NCBI RefSeq assembly: GCF_000411975.1
Contig: NZ_ASXG01000196.1
Coordinates: 62,001-126,000, forward strand
DNA length: 64,000 nucleotides
Source: Amycolatopsis orientalis DSM 43388
Lineage (GTDB): Bacteria; Actinomycetota; Actinomycetes; Mycobacteriales; Pseudonocardiaceae
Direction: 5' to 3'
Each line of letters starts with the position of its first letter. Within the stretch, counting starts at the first letter, position 1. This document shows, piece by piece, positions 32,291 through 40,361 of this stretch. The position numbers were made by a program, and so were the translations under genes. A model generated the notes under the pieces. That model searched no databases, was not told the DNA's origin, and worked only from the letters and a program-made list of their open reading frames with translations.

Positions 32291-33074
32291 CCTCAGGACA
32301 CTGGCGAGTACGCCGTCGCGTGGTGCCGCGCTCCGTCGACGCGGGTGCCGCATCCGGGCGGCGAACCGGAGCGGATCCTGGCCGGGACGGCATCGCGGCT
32401 GCGGGAATTCCGGCGCGGCCAGCAGCGCGGTCGGGCTCCGCGTCGCCAGCGGTAGCTGGGTCGGCCCGGACACCGGCGTGCTCGTGGAGCATTCCTCGCT
32501 GGGCTGGTAGGCCGTGCCCGCCGGGCCGATCCCTGGCGGAGCGGTCCGGCCTGCCCGCCGGCCCGACGGCTCTGGCACGGCTCAGGCTCTGCAGCGGACA
32601 CTGTCGCGCGTCTCCCGCTCCCCGCGCCGGACTCCCGCTGCTCCGGCGGCCGATCCGGCCGTCTCGAAGCCGATGAGGCCGAAAGGACGGCCCGCGGTGG
32701 CCGACAGTCCATTGTGGATGTTAGCGGGGCGGCCGCGTCGATGCGGCGGGCCGGGTGCTTCCGGTGAGTTCCCCGGTGGCCACTAGCTGGGCGTGGCCGC
32801 CGGGTGGATGCAGCTGCACGCGATCTACCCGCACCCGCATGTGGTTCCCGTCTAGCGGACTTCCGCGAGTTTTCCGGTGGCGAGGTCGAAACGAACCGCG
32901 GGCCTCGGGCGCGAGCCGGAACCCGAACGGTTGAAGCTGTCGCGTTCGCTCGCCGCCCGCAACCGCTCGCCGCGTCCGCGCGGCCCGGATCGGTGCCGGA
33001 AGGCCGCGGCGGCCCACACGTCCAGCGGATCCGGCCGTCGCCGGTCGTGGCCGGCCGCGCACCCTTCGGCGGCC
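32291..33074. other. Non-coding or decayed stretch
   Basis: About 780 bases without a gene I can support. All six frames are interrupted or of the Arg/Pro-rich artefact type. A short plus-strand piece ending at 32509 (SGSWVGPDTGVLVEHSSLGW then stop) looks protein-like and may be the tail of a decayed gene. Together with the adjacent hydrolase remnant, this seems a region of gene loss. Confidence 0.45.
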
Positions 33075-33612
33075 GCCATCCACAGTCCAAAGTGGCCGGT
33101 CACGAAGGTCCGGCACGCCATCCCGTGCTCTCGGCACGGGCCGATCTAGCGGCGAAGGGGAGTGGTCGCCGAAAAGAACGTAGCGGCTCGGCGGTTGCCG
33201 GAGCGAAGACGGCGGCATGGGTTGCTCGTGGGTGGCGAGGTCGATCGGCCGCAGCCGCGAGACCACCTTCGGGGTCGGCGAGGCTGAGAGCGTCGTGCCC
33301 GAACGGCGGCGGGACATTGCCGCTTCGGTGAACAGCTGCCGCGCCACCATTATCGGGTCGAACGCTGATTCGCCAGAGGAGGGGAGGAAGCGTCGAGATA
33401 GCTCGTTCCACGTGCCTGGTCCGGACGCGCGTCCGCGACACCGGCGAGGACCATCGCGCCGTAGCTGTGGCCGACGAGGGCGGCCTGGCCTCGTCGGCGT
33501 GCTGCAGCAAGCCGCGACCGGCGAGCGTGGGCGCGGAAACGGTGCGTCCGGCCTCGGGCGACCGCGTCGGGATCCGGTCCCATGCCCCGGCGCCGTGCGC
33601 CAAAACGCAGTG
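33075..33612 (-). pseudogene. Shredded alpha/beta hydrolase
   Basis: Pieces of one alpha/beta-hydrolase lie in order in different minus-strand frames: LAHGAGAWDR (oxyanion region) and SAPTLAGRGLLQHADEA near 33600-33490; ALVGHSYGAMVLAGVADARP (the GxSxG nucleophile elbow) near 33490-33430; VVSRLRPIDLATHEQPMPPS and RYVLFGDHSP near 33270-33160; ARAE-GW, then CRTFVTGHFGLW with the catalytic His near 33115-33080. At least three frameshifts are needed. No functional product is possible. It lies downstream of the RidA-like gene and may once have belonged to that operon. Confidence 0.7.
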
Positions 33613-33614
33613 GC

Positions 33615-34004
33615 TTACTGCGCGGGCACTTTCGTGACGACGTCGACCTCGACCAGCACCTCGGGGGCGAACAGCGCCGCGACCCCGACCAGCGTGCTCG
33701 CCGGAGCCGCGGGCACCCCTTCGCGCAGCGGAGCGAAGAGTCCGGGGAGCAGCTCGGGGCGGTAGTCCGCCACGTAAACGGTTTCCTTGACGACGTCTTC
33801 GCGTCCGCAGCCAGCCGCGGCGAGCGCGACGTCGAGGTTCCGCGCGATCCGCCGCATTTGGGTCACGTGGTCCTCGCCGCAGAGGTTCCCGTGCTCGTCC
33901 CAAGCTACTTGCCCGGAGAGGAAAACGAGGCCGTCCACTCGTACGACCGGCGTGAAGGCTCCCGGAATGCGGTGCAGCCCGGGAGGCGTCAGGTATTCGG
34001 TCAT
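33615..34004 (-). CDS. RidA-family protein
   Basis: 129 residues with the RidA fold: PVVRVDGLVFLSGQVAWDEH, HVTQMRRIARNLDVALAAAG, VVKETVYVADYRPELLPGLF and a C-terminal PEVLVEVDVVTKVP. The conserved Arg of aminoacrylate-hydrolysing RidA is replaced in the C-terminal strand by Val/Glu, so imine hydrolase activity is uncertain. ATG 34004 overlaps the monooxygenase stop (ATGA). It may process the monooxygenase product. Confidence 0.85.
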   Translation of the reverse strand: MTEYLTPPGLHRIPGAFTPVVRVDGLVFLSGQVAWDEHGNLCGEDHVTQMRRIARNLDVALAAAGCGREDVVKETVYVADYRPELLPGLFAPLREGVPAAPASTLVGVAALFAPEVLVEVDVVTKVPAQ

Positions 34005-35449
34005 CGCCGCACCGCCGCGTGCTTCGGGGCGCCGAGCCATGCCGTGAGCGCGGCTTCCCGCCGCGCGGGGTCCGGCGGATCGGTTTCGCGGCGCACCCAG
34101 GCGATGTGCCCGTCCGGCCGGATCAGGACTTCGCGAAGATTCCCGGGCCGGGTGCTCTCCGCGGTGATCCGGTCTTCCCAGGCCTCGGCGACCTGCGCCG
34201 CGCCGTCCCCGAGGTAGCCGAAAGTGCCGCTGCGCACCAAGTCCGCGCCTTCCGATCGAGGCATCCGGGCGCCGACGAGCGGGTCGCCGTCCGGTGCCGG
34301 ATAGGACGTCGACAAGGCGGACACCAGGCCGGCCAGCCGGGCGTTGACCTCGGGGATCTCCAGCAGCGAATCCAGCAGCGCGCGCAGCGCGGCCACCGGG
34401 CGCTGGTACTCGGGGACGAGTGTGAGTTCCAGCAGCAGCGTCTGGGCCTGGGTGTTGTCGGTGACCAACTGCCCCACGGGGAATCGCTCGGCGTGGTAGG
34501 TGTCGAGCAGCCCCGGCGGTGCCCAGCCGTTGATCTCGGCGGCGAGTTTCCAGCCGAGATTCATCGCGTCCTGCAAGCCGGTGTTGAGGCCCTGGCCCGC
34601 CGCGGGGAAATGGATGTGCGCCGCGTCGCCCGCGAGGAAAACGCGACCGGACCGGTAGTTCTCGGCCAGCCGCGTGGCATTGCCGAACCGCGACAGCCAA
34701 TGCGGCTCCGCGATCCCGAAGGACGTACCCGTCAGTTCCACCAGCGTTTCGCGGAACTCCTCGAAGGTCACGGGTTCCGTTGCCGGGACCCGCATTCGCC
34801 GCGGACTGGTGACCACGAGCCGGGTCACGCTTCCGGAAAGCGGTGCGATCAGCACCGGACCCCGTCGGGCGGCAGCGATCTCGTCCTGGTCGACGACGGC
34901 GAAGTCGCCGAGCATCGAACTCATCGTGCCGTCCGAACCCGGGAATCCGATGCCGGCGGACTCCCGCACCTTGCTCCGTCCGCCGTCGCAGCCGACGACA
35001 TAGGCCGCGCGAAGCCGGAAGTCTCCGTCCGGTCCGATCCCTGCGACCTCAACCCCGGCCTCGTCCTGGGTCAGCGACACGAATTCGTGCTCGTAGGAGA
35101 TTTCGACGCCCAGTTCCCGCGCGCGTTCTTCGAGCAGTTCCTCGGTCCGCGCCTGCTCCAGGAACAGGGTGTAGCCGTGGCGGGTGTCGAGCACGGAGAA
35201 GTCGAGTTCTCGGGAGAGCCCGGCGAAATGCCAGCTCGGGACGGTGCGGCCCAGCGCGAGAAACCGGTCGGCGATACCGCGCAGTTCGAGGATCTCGATG
35301 CTGCGCGGATGCAGCGTGAGAGCGCGGGACTGCCCGTGCCGCTTCCGCTGCCGCTCGAGAATCCGGACACGCACTCCGGCCAGCGCCAGTTCGGCGCCGA
35401 GGAGCAACCCGGTCGGGCCCGCTCCGCTGATCACGACATCGGGGTCCAT
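34001..35449 (-). CDS. FAD-dependent aromatic monooxygenase (PheA/TfdB class)
   Basis: 482 residues of the class A flavoprotein hydroxylases. GxGxxG is in DVVISGAGPTGLLLGAELAL (4-23); the second FAD motif is VFLAGDAAHIHFPAAGQGLN then TGLQDAMNLGWKLA. The middle has VVGCDGGRSKVRESAGI. The group hydroxylates phenols or polyketide aromatics using NADPH. ATG 35449 follows GGAGG at 5 bases; an upstream ATG at 35482 lies without a site. It is divergent from a TetR gene 100 bases away and coupled to a RidA-type gene. Confidence 0.88.
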   Translation of the reverse strand: MDPDVVISGAGPTGLLLGAELALAGVRVRILERQRKRHGQSRALTLHPRSIEILELRGIADRFLALGRTVPSWHFAGLSRELDFSVLDTRHGYTLFLEQARTEELLEERARELGVEISYEHEFVSLTQDEAGVEVAGIGPDGDFRLRAAYVVGCDGGRSKVRESAGIGFPGSDGTMSSMLGDFAVVDQDEIAAARRGPVLIAPLSGSVTRLVVTSPRRMRVPATEPVTFEEFRETLVELTGTSFGIAEPHWLSRFGNATRLAENYRSGRVFLAGDAAHIHFPAAGQGLNTGLQDAMNLGWKLAAEINGWAPPGLLDTYHAERFPVGQLVTDNTQAQTLLLELTLVPEYQRPVAALRALLDSLLEIPEVNARLAGLVSALSTSYPAPDGDPLVGARMPRSEGADLVRSGTFGYLGDGAAQVAEAWEDRITAESTRPGNLREVLIRPDGHIAWVRRETDPPDPARREAALTAWLGAPKHAAVRR

Positions 35450-35469
35450 CGTCGCCTCCACTATTTTCC

Positions 35470-35480
35470 GAACAACGTTC
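35470..35480. promoter_or_regulatory. Short palindrome in divergent promoter
   Basis: GAACAACGTTC (arms GAAC/GTTC) in the only AT-richer stretch between the monooxygenase and TetR genes. It is a possible TetR half-operator; the match is short and could be chance. Confidence 0.3.
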
Positions 35481-35549
35481 ATTTAAGACTGCCGCCAGTG
35501 TCCTGAGGAAGGGCGAAGCTGTCAAACACGCTGGTAGGCTCGCCTCGAC

Positions 35550-36197
35550 ATGACCGCGCACCAGCCCCGCACCCGAGGCCGCCCGCCCGCCGCCGACCGG
35601 GCCCACGTCACCGCCGCCGCGCTCCGGCTGCTCGACGAAGAAGGCCTCGACGCGCTCACCATGCGGAAGCTGGCCGCCGCGGTCGGCGTCCAGGTGGGGA
35701 CGCTCTACGGCTACTTCCCGACGAAAACGGCCTTGCTGACCGCCATGGCCGAAGCGATGCTGGACGGCTGCCACGCCGCGGCCGACGGAATCGCCGAGCC
35801 CCGGGAGCGGGTACTGGCCCTCGCGAGGACCCTGCGCACCGCACTTCTGTCTTATCGCGACGGCGCCCGGGTCTACGCGGGCACGCATGCCACCGGGCCG
35901 AACACCCTGGGCTTTGCCGAAGCCCTCAACGCCGCCCTGCGCGAGACCGGGCTCGATGCCGAGGCCGCGATGAAGACCGCGCTGCTGGTCCTGCACTTCG
36001 CGACCGGTCACGTCCTCGAGGAGCAAGCCGCGCTTCAGTCCGGTCCGAACCTGCCCGCCGACATCGGCCAGCTGCGCCAGGCCATCCAGGACGGCGACTA
36101 CCCGCACCTCGCCGAAGCTCAGGACCACCTGACCGGAACGGACCTGAACGCACTCTTCGAGCAGGGCCTGCGCTTGCTCACCGCGGACCTGCCTTGA
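35550..36197 (+). CDS. TetR-family regulator (TetR_C type)
   Basis: 215 residues. The HTH (about 18-65) reads VTAAALRLLDEEGLDALTMR, KLAAAVGVQVGTLYGYFPTK. The C-terminal domain resembles the tetracycline-repressor-like class with AMKTALLVLHFATGHVLEEQ. TAGGCT lies 9 bases before the ATG, so the transcript is leaderless or nearly so. It is divergent from the FAD monooxygenase and is its likely repressor. Confidence 0.9.
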   Translation: MTAHQPRTRGRPPAADRAHVTAAALRLLDEEGLDALTMRKLAAAVGVQVGTLYGYFPTKTALLTAMAEAMLDGCHAAADGIAEPRERVLALARTLRTALLSYRDGARVYAGTHATGPNTLGFAEALNAALRETGLDAEAAMKTALLVLHFATGHVLEEQAALQSGPNLPADIGQLRQAIQDGDYPHLAEAQDHLTGTDLNALFEQGLRLLTADLP

Positions 36198-36201
36198 GCG
36201 T

Positions 36202-36240
36202 TTCCCCGCGCGGCAAGGGTTTCTCGATCGTGCGCGGGAA
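36202..36240 (+). terminator. Bulged hairpin after TetR gene
   Basis: TTCCCCGCGC (36202-36211) pairs with GCGCGGGAA (36232-36240), with one bulged C and a 20-base loop, just beyond the TetR stop. Confidence 0.4.
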
Positions 36241-36471
36241 CGGAGCCGTGCGGCCGCGCCTTTCCTGTGCTTGACCAGCGGCCGCCGTCTCGGCCCGTCC
36301 CACGACCCGGTGAGCGGTCTGGCGTGCTCGACTTTCCGGGCGAATAGTTCATGAGCAGCAAGAAATGCTCCGCCCCGAACAGAGGCGATGTCCGGGCGGT
36401 GGGCGTTCTTGCGCGCCGCCGGGCGGAATCGGGATCCTGGTCTCACCGAGGTGCGGGGGAGGAGCTGGGCG

Positions 36472-36891
36472 ATGGACGACGTGGAGCTGACGCATCGCGA
36501 ATGCGTCCGGCTGCTCCGGTCACCCGAACGGGGCCGTCGCGGGATTGTCGCGATCGACGGGCTGAAGCCGGTTCCGCGGGTCTGCCTACTCCTCGACGCG
36601 GGCGACGTGCTGATCCCGACCGGCCCGGACAGCGGGCTGGTGCGCTTGGCGGCGCTGCGCCCGGTTTCGCTGGAGTTCACCGAACAGGACAAGGACGGGC
36701 GGTTGCGGTGGACAGTCCGCGGAATCGGCCTCGCACGGCCGATGACCGGGCTCGACGTTCCGCATCCGGTGCCGCGCAGCACGGTTCTCGCCGCGACGGC
36801 GGACGCGTTCCGCAACGGTGTCCGGGTCGTGGTGGCCCGCTATCGCGGCAACCGGTCCGCAGTCGTGATCCCCGCCCAGCGGGACGGCTGA
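36472..36891 (+). CDS. Pyridoxamine-5'-phosphate-oxidase-fold protein
   Basis: 139 residues of the FMN-binding split barrel type: ELTHRECVRLLRSPERGRRG, IVAIDGLKPVPRVCLLLDAG, DVLIPTGPDSGLVRLAALRP, then VSLEFTEQDKDGRLRWTVRG. It resembles the actinomycete group with an ExxECxxLLxxxxxGR start, typically annotated as PNPOx-family. ATG 36472 has GGGGAGGA upstream; the longer in-frame start gives no family sequence. Appears monocistronic. Confidence 0.8.
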   Translation: MDDVELTHRECVRLLRSPERGRRGIVAIDGLKPVPRVCLLLDAGDVLIPTGPDSGLVRLAALRPVSLEFTEQDKDGRLRWTVRGIGLARPMTGLDVPHPVPRSTVLAATADAFRNGVRVVVARYRGNRSAVVIPAQRDG

Positions 36892-37224
36892 GCGGGTTTT
36901 CCCGCGGCCACGCCCTGCTCTCGGCGCTCGATCGCCAGGAGCGGGTCGCCGCGCGATCTTTGGTAACCGTTCGGAGACACTGCTGCGGAACCTCGCCGGG
37001 GTGGTGATGACCGGATACAATGCTTTTGCCTGAAATCGGTTGTTCCTGCGTTTCGTTCGCTGTTCGTGCCTGTCCGGCGGCTGTCGGCCGGGCCGGAGGT
37101 GCGTGACCCGGGCGGCTGGGTGAACAGGAGGGGGACTGCGAGGCGAAGGCGGTGCTGTCACACAGCGCCGGGCCGCCGAGCGGAGGCGTCATTCACCGGA
37201 AGGGGTCAGGAGATTACCGCGGAC
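36892..37224. other. Intergenic region with duplicated leader
   Basis: About 330 bases with no gene I can support. It contains a TACAAT hexamer (37016-37021) without a good -35. Near the end, GAGGCGTCATTCACCGGAAG (37182-37201) recurs as GAGGCGTCATTCAGCCGGAAG at 37815-37835, before the second copy of the duplicated membrane-protein gene. Confidence 0.5.
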
Positions 37225-37254
37225 ATTACGAGAGCCACCGTCAGACGTTTGACC

Positions 37255-37713
37255 GTGACTGCGGGCTGGCTGATCGTTGGCGGGGACCTGCTGCTGAGCG
37301 CGGGGGCCCTGATGGCGATCGCCGAGCCGTCCGGGCCCGGCTTCAATTTCGGCGCGGCCGGCTCCCTTTTCTTCGGGATGTGCGCGGCGGGGGCGGGTCT
37401 GCTGGTCGCCCTGACGGCGGCGCTGGCTTGGCTGCGGGCCAACAGGGGCGATTGGCCTCCGCCTGCCGGACTCCTGCCCTGGGAAACGCGGCTGAAGCGC
37501 TTGACAGCGGCCGCGATCGTCCTGAGCGCAGTCGGGGCGATCGTGCTGGGCGTGGGTCCCCTTTTCTTCGACGGGCCGCCAGGCAGTGGTTTCGCGAGCG
37601 ATATCCCGGCCTTCGTGGTCGGCCTCTGCATTTCCGGCGCCGGAGTGCTGAGCGGCCTTGCCCCCGCGTTGTACTGGTGGAGCACTGCTCCCCGCTTCTC
37701 GCCTAACGCATAG
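37255..37713 (+). CDS. Small membrane protein, first tandem copy (start uncertain)
   Basis: About 152 residues with four hydrophobic helices: TAGWLIVGGDLLLSAGALMA, FFGMCAAGAGLLVALTAALA, LTAAAIVLSAVGAIVLGVGP and FVVGLCISGAGVLSGLAPAL. It aligns throughout with the next gene (LLPWxxRLxRLTAAA shared). The second copy starts at an ATG; at the equivalent place here (37225) the codon is ATT. Translation may start there, at TTG 37249 or at GTG 37255, which I chose. The gene could be impaired. Family not recognised. Confidence 0.55.
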   Translation: MTAGWLIVGGDLLLSAGALMAIAEPSGPGFNFGAAGSLFFGMCAAGAGLLVALTAALAWLRANRGDWPPPAGLLPWETRLKRLTAAAIVLSAVGAIVLGVGPLFFDGPPGSGFASDIPAFVVGLCISGAGVLSGLAPALYWWSTAPRFSPNA

Positions 37714-37716
37714 CGA

Positions 37717-37764
37717 TCAGGGAGGCGGCATCGTCCGCTCGGTCTCCCAGAATGTGCGCACCGT
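37717..37764 (-). pseudogene. Antisense remnant of a SnoaL-like protein (copy 1)
   Basis: On the minus strand VRTFWETERTMPPP and stop (stop at 37717-37719). It aligns with VRAFWEVERTMRTA and stop in the second remnant at 38342. This is the extreme C-terminus of an NTF2/SnoaL-like protein carried along in the duplication. Confidence 0.5.
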
Positions 37765-37840
37765 ACTCCGCTTCGTCATCCAGCGGACGAGCACGCACCC
37801 GGCCTCGCCGAGCCGAGGCGTCATTCAGCCGGAAGGAATC

Positions 37841-38404
37841 ATGAGAACCACTGTCAAGACGTTGATGCTCGTCGCGATCTGGATCACCGTTGCCGGGGTC
37901 GTCCTGCAAGGGCTGGGATACCTCTCCTTCGTCTTGCAGCCGCCGAACACCGGAGCCAATATCGGCGGCGGCGGAGCTCTCTTGTTCGGGATGGCGGCAA
38001 TCGCCGGGGGCCTGCTGGTCGGCGCGGCAGCGGGAGTGGCTTGGCTGCGGGTCCCGAAGACCGAACGGCGCTCCGCGGTTCCGCTGCTGCCCTGGCAAAA
38101 ACGTCTCCGGCGCCTGACCGCGGCCGCGATGGCGCTGATCGGTGTCGGGGCCGCCGTGCAGTTCGCGGGTGCCGTCAGTCTCATGCACGAAACCGCGTTC
38201 TCCGATTGGAGCGACACTTACGCGATCGCCGTGACCGGCCTCGGCATTTCCGCTCTGGGTTTGCTCGCCGCGGTTCCGTACGTCGTGTACTGGGTGTCCT
38301 GGCGTCGAACTGCCGCCCGTCTTTCGCGTCGCACATGGCTGTCAGGCGGTCCGCATGGTGCGCTCGACCTCCCAGAAGGCGCGCACCGCGACGACCTGCC
38401 CTGA
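37841..38404 (+). CDS. Small membrane protein, second tandem copy
   Basis: 187 residues, four hydrophobic helices: TLMLVAIWITVAGVVLQGLG, LLFGMAAIAGGLLVGAAAGV, LTAAAMALIGVGAAVQFAGA and AIAVTGLGISALGLLAAVPY. The LLPWQKRLRRLTAAA loop is shared with the first copy. GGAAGG precedes the ATG. The last ~25 residues (RRTWLSGGPHGALDLPEGAH) read through the antisense SnoaL remnant and have no counterpart in copy 1, so the C-terminus seems to have been extended by the rearrangement. Function unknown. Confidence 0.7.
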   Translation: MRTTVKTLMLVAIWITVAGVVLQGLGYLSFVLQPPNTGANIGGGGALLFGMAAIAGGLLVGAAAGVAWLRVPKTERRSAVPLLPWQKRLRRLTAAAMALIGVGAAVQFAGAVSLMHETAFSDWSDTYAIAVTGLGISALGLLAAVPYVVYWVSWRRTAARLSRRTWLSGGPHGALDLPEGAHRDDLP

Positions 38405-38492
38405 CCGGTCCACCCGGTACCCGAACACTCCCTCGGCCCGGAGCGCTTGTCCGCCGGGCTCGATTGTCTTGCCGACCCGGCGGTGTGAAATA
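38342..38492 (-). pseudogene. Antisense remnant of a SnoaL/NTF2-like protein (copy 2)
   Basis: Minus-strand frame of ~49 codons with no start: HRRVGKTIEPGGQALRAEGV, FGYRVDRSGQVVAVRAFWEV and ERTMRTA then stop. This is the C-terminal half of an NTF2-like (SnoaL or limonene-epoxide-hydrolase-type) domain, where a VDxxGxVxAVRAYWE strand is typical. An in-frame stop upstream removes the N-terminal half. It overlaps the 3' end of the membrane-protein gene on the other strand. Confidence 0.55.
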
Positions 38493-38577
38493 GCTCAAGC
38501 GGGTCGCTTGTCAATAATTTTCCCTTGGTGAATCAGTCTGCCGGAGAACGTAACGTGCGGACTTTTCTTTTCGACTA

Positions 38578-38608
38578 CGAGGCAGCTCGAGCGGTATTTG
38601 CTGCCTCG
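38578..38608 (+). promoter_or_regulatory. Leader hairpin before membrane protein gene
   Basis: CGAGGCAGC (38578-38586) and GCTGCCTCG (38600-38608) form a perfect 9-bp stem with a 13-base loop, 38 bases before the ATG at 38647. The surrounding 38500-38620 stretch is markedly AT-richer than its neighbours. It could be a leader structure or the terminator of an upstream transcript. Confidence 0.4.
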
Positions 38609-38646
38609 AAATGATCAGTCGAACGAATCCCGGGGATGGGAAGCGC

Positions 38647-40302
38647 ATGGCGGCCGAAAATGATCTCCTGCTCGAAGACGCGGACCTGCCGGCGCTCGAA
38701 CCGCGGCGACGGGTGCGGTGGCCGCTGCTGACGGTGACCGCCGTGGTCGGGCTGGGCTTGTTCTCCTGGTGGCTCGGCCCGGTCGCGCTCGTGGCGCCCT
38801 GGGACAATTTCATCCTGCTGGACGGCGGCTACCGGATCGCGCAAGGCCAGGTGCCCGGCACTGATTTCTCGAACGCCATCGGGCCCCTCGTTTATGCGCT
38901 CACGTCGCTCGGCATGCAGCTGCAGGCGGTTCCGTCGTTCGCCGCGGTGACGTACGGCTGTTTGCTCTTTCTCCCGGTCGCCGCGGTGCTCGCCGGATAT
39001 GTCGCGCACCGGCGGTTGCCCGGCGGGTACGCGACAGGATTCACCGTCTTCATGGCATTGCTCGTCATTTCCGTCCGGCCGCCGGGTTACTCTCCGGGCA
39101 CGACGACGTACGCGATGCTCTACAACAAGTTCGGCTGGCTCCTTTACTCGACGCTTTTGCTCGCCGCGTTGGTCCGTCCGCGCACCCGGCGTCCGCTGAC
39201 CGACGGCGCCGCGATCGGCCTGCTGCTCGGTTTGCTCGCCTATGACAAGGCCAACTTCTTCCTGATGGCCGTGCTCGCCGTCGTCCTCGGATTGATCCTG
39301 CGGACCCTCGCCGCACGCGCGGTCGCCGGCGCGGTCGCCGGTTTCGGGCTGATCGTCGTGGTGTTCTGGCTGGGTTTCGGGATCGGTCCGGCCGGCTACG
39401 CGAAAGATGTCGTGACGGCGTTTGCCGCGCAAGGAACCGCGAAACGCCTGAACCTGCTGGTGCACAGCATCGCGTACAACGCCCCGGCAGGTGTGCTCGC
39501 CTTGCTTGTCGTCGCCGGTCTTTTCTGGCTTGCGAGACGCCGCGGCGAACCGGCGCGGCCGTGGCGGCTGCTCGTGCTCACCCTGTTCGTGCTCGGGTCG
39601 AGCGTCGTGATCTCCGCCGCCGACAGCCCGGAGAAGTCCGATCTCGCCGCTCTTGTCGTCATTCCGCTCGTGCTGGTAGCCGCCCTGAAACCAGAGCTGC
39701 CGCGCTGGACCGGGGGAGACGGCCGCGGCCGGATGCCGGTGCCGCTGCTCGCCGGGCTTGTTCTGCTGCTCGTCGCGACAACCGCGCCGATCGCCGGGAA
39801 GGACGCGTTGGCGCTCGGCATCAGCGCGGCTCGCCGCGAGGTCGTCGCCGCACCGCCGCCGGCGCAACGGATCACAAGCCCGCACCTCGGCGACTTCGTC
39901 GTCCCAGCGGACTCGACGTGGCAGACGGCCTACCGCACCGCATCGGCGGTCCCGGCAATGCTCGACGACGGGTTAGCCTTGCTGCGCCGCCACATCCGGC
40001 CCGGTGATCGCGTGGTCAGCATGTCCTTGGCCAACCCCTTCGCATTCGCGCTGGACCTGACGCCGGCAACCGGCGGCCCGCTCTGGTGGGACCTGGAGAT
40101 CAGCTTCGACGAGCAGACGCACCCGGCGGCCGAACAGGTTTTCGGGGACGCGGAGTGGGTCATGGTGCCCAAGCTGCGGAGCGGGCAAGGCTGCTGCCAG
40201 GACACCGTCGAGGCGATGAACCGCATCTACGGCGGCTACCTGGCACAGCGGTTCCGGATGGTCGAGTCCACCGAGGATTGGACGCTTCTGGCGCGAGGTT
40301 GA
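38647..40302 (+). CDS. Polytopic membrane protein (GT-C glycosyltransferase-like)
   Basis: 551 residues with about 10-12 hydrophobic helices and a C-terminal extracytoplasmic domain (about 400-551). The first loop after helix 1 has APWDNFILLDGGYRIAQGQV then PGTDFSNAIGPLVYALTSLG, a D/E-rich periplasmic loop typical of GT-C enzymes that use lipid-linked sugars. The C-terminal part includes GDRVVSMSLANPFAFALDLT and EWVMVPKLRSGQGCCQDT. ATG 38647 follows GGGAAG; an ATG at 38611 is possible. Donor and acceptor unknown. Monocistronic. Confidence 0.7.
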   Translation: MAAENDLLLEDADLPALEPRRRVRWPLLTVTAVVGLGLFSWWLGPVALVAPWDNFILLDGGYRIAQGQVPGTDFSNAIGPLVYALTSLGMQLQAVPSFAAVTYGCLLFLPVAAVLAGYVAHRRLPGGYATGFTVFMALLVISVRPPGYSPGTTTYAMLYNKFGWLLYSTLLLAALVRPRTRRPLTDGAAIGLLLGLLAYDKANFFLMAVLAVVLGLILRTLAARAVAGAVAGFGLIVVVFWLGFGIGPAGYAKDVVTAFAAQGTAKRLNLLVHSIAYNAPAGVLALLVVAGLFWLARRRGEPARPWRLLVLTLFVLGSSVVISAADSPEKSDLAALVVIPLVLVAALKPELPRWTGGDGRGRMPVPLLAGLVLLLVATTAPIAGKDALALGISAARREVVAAPPPAQRITSPHLGDFVVPADSTWQTAYRTASAVPAMLDDGLALLRRHIRPGDRVVSMSLANPFAFALDLTPATGGPLWWDLEISFDEQTHPAAEQVFGDAEWVMVPKLRSGQGCCQDTVEAMNRIYGGYLAQRFRMVESTEDWTLLARG

Positions 40303-40361
40303 CCTGCTCCTCATCCCCGGAAGGTGACGCTGCGCGGGCCAAGCGACGCGCCCGCGGCTGG

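Noticed and set aside
32293-33350. Several frames of 90-265 codons on both strands
   Set aside because: Codon use is not consistent and the only recognisable pieces belong to a broken alpha/beta hydrolase or a short tail ending at 32509.
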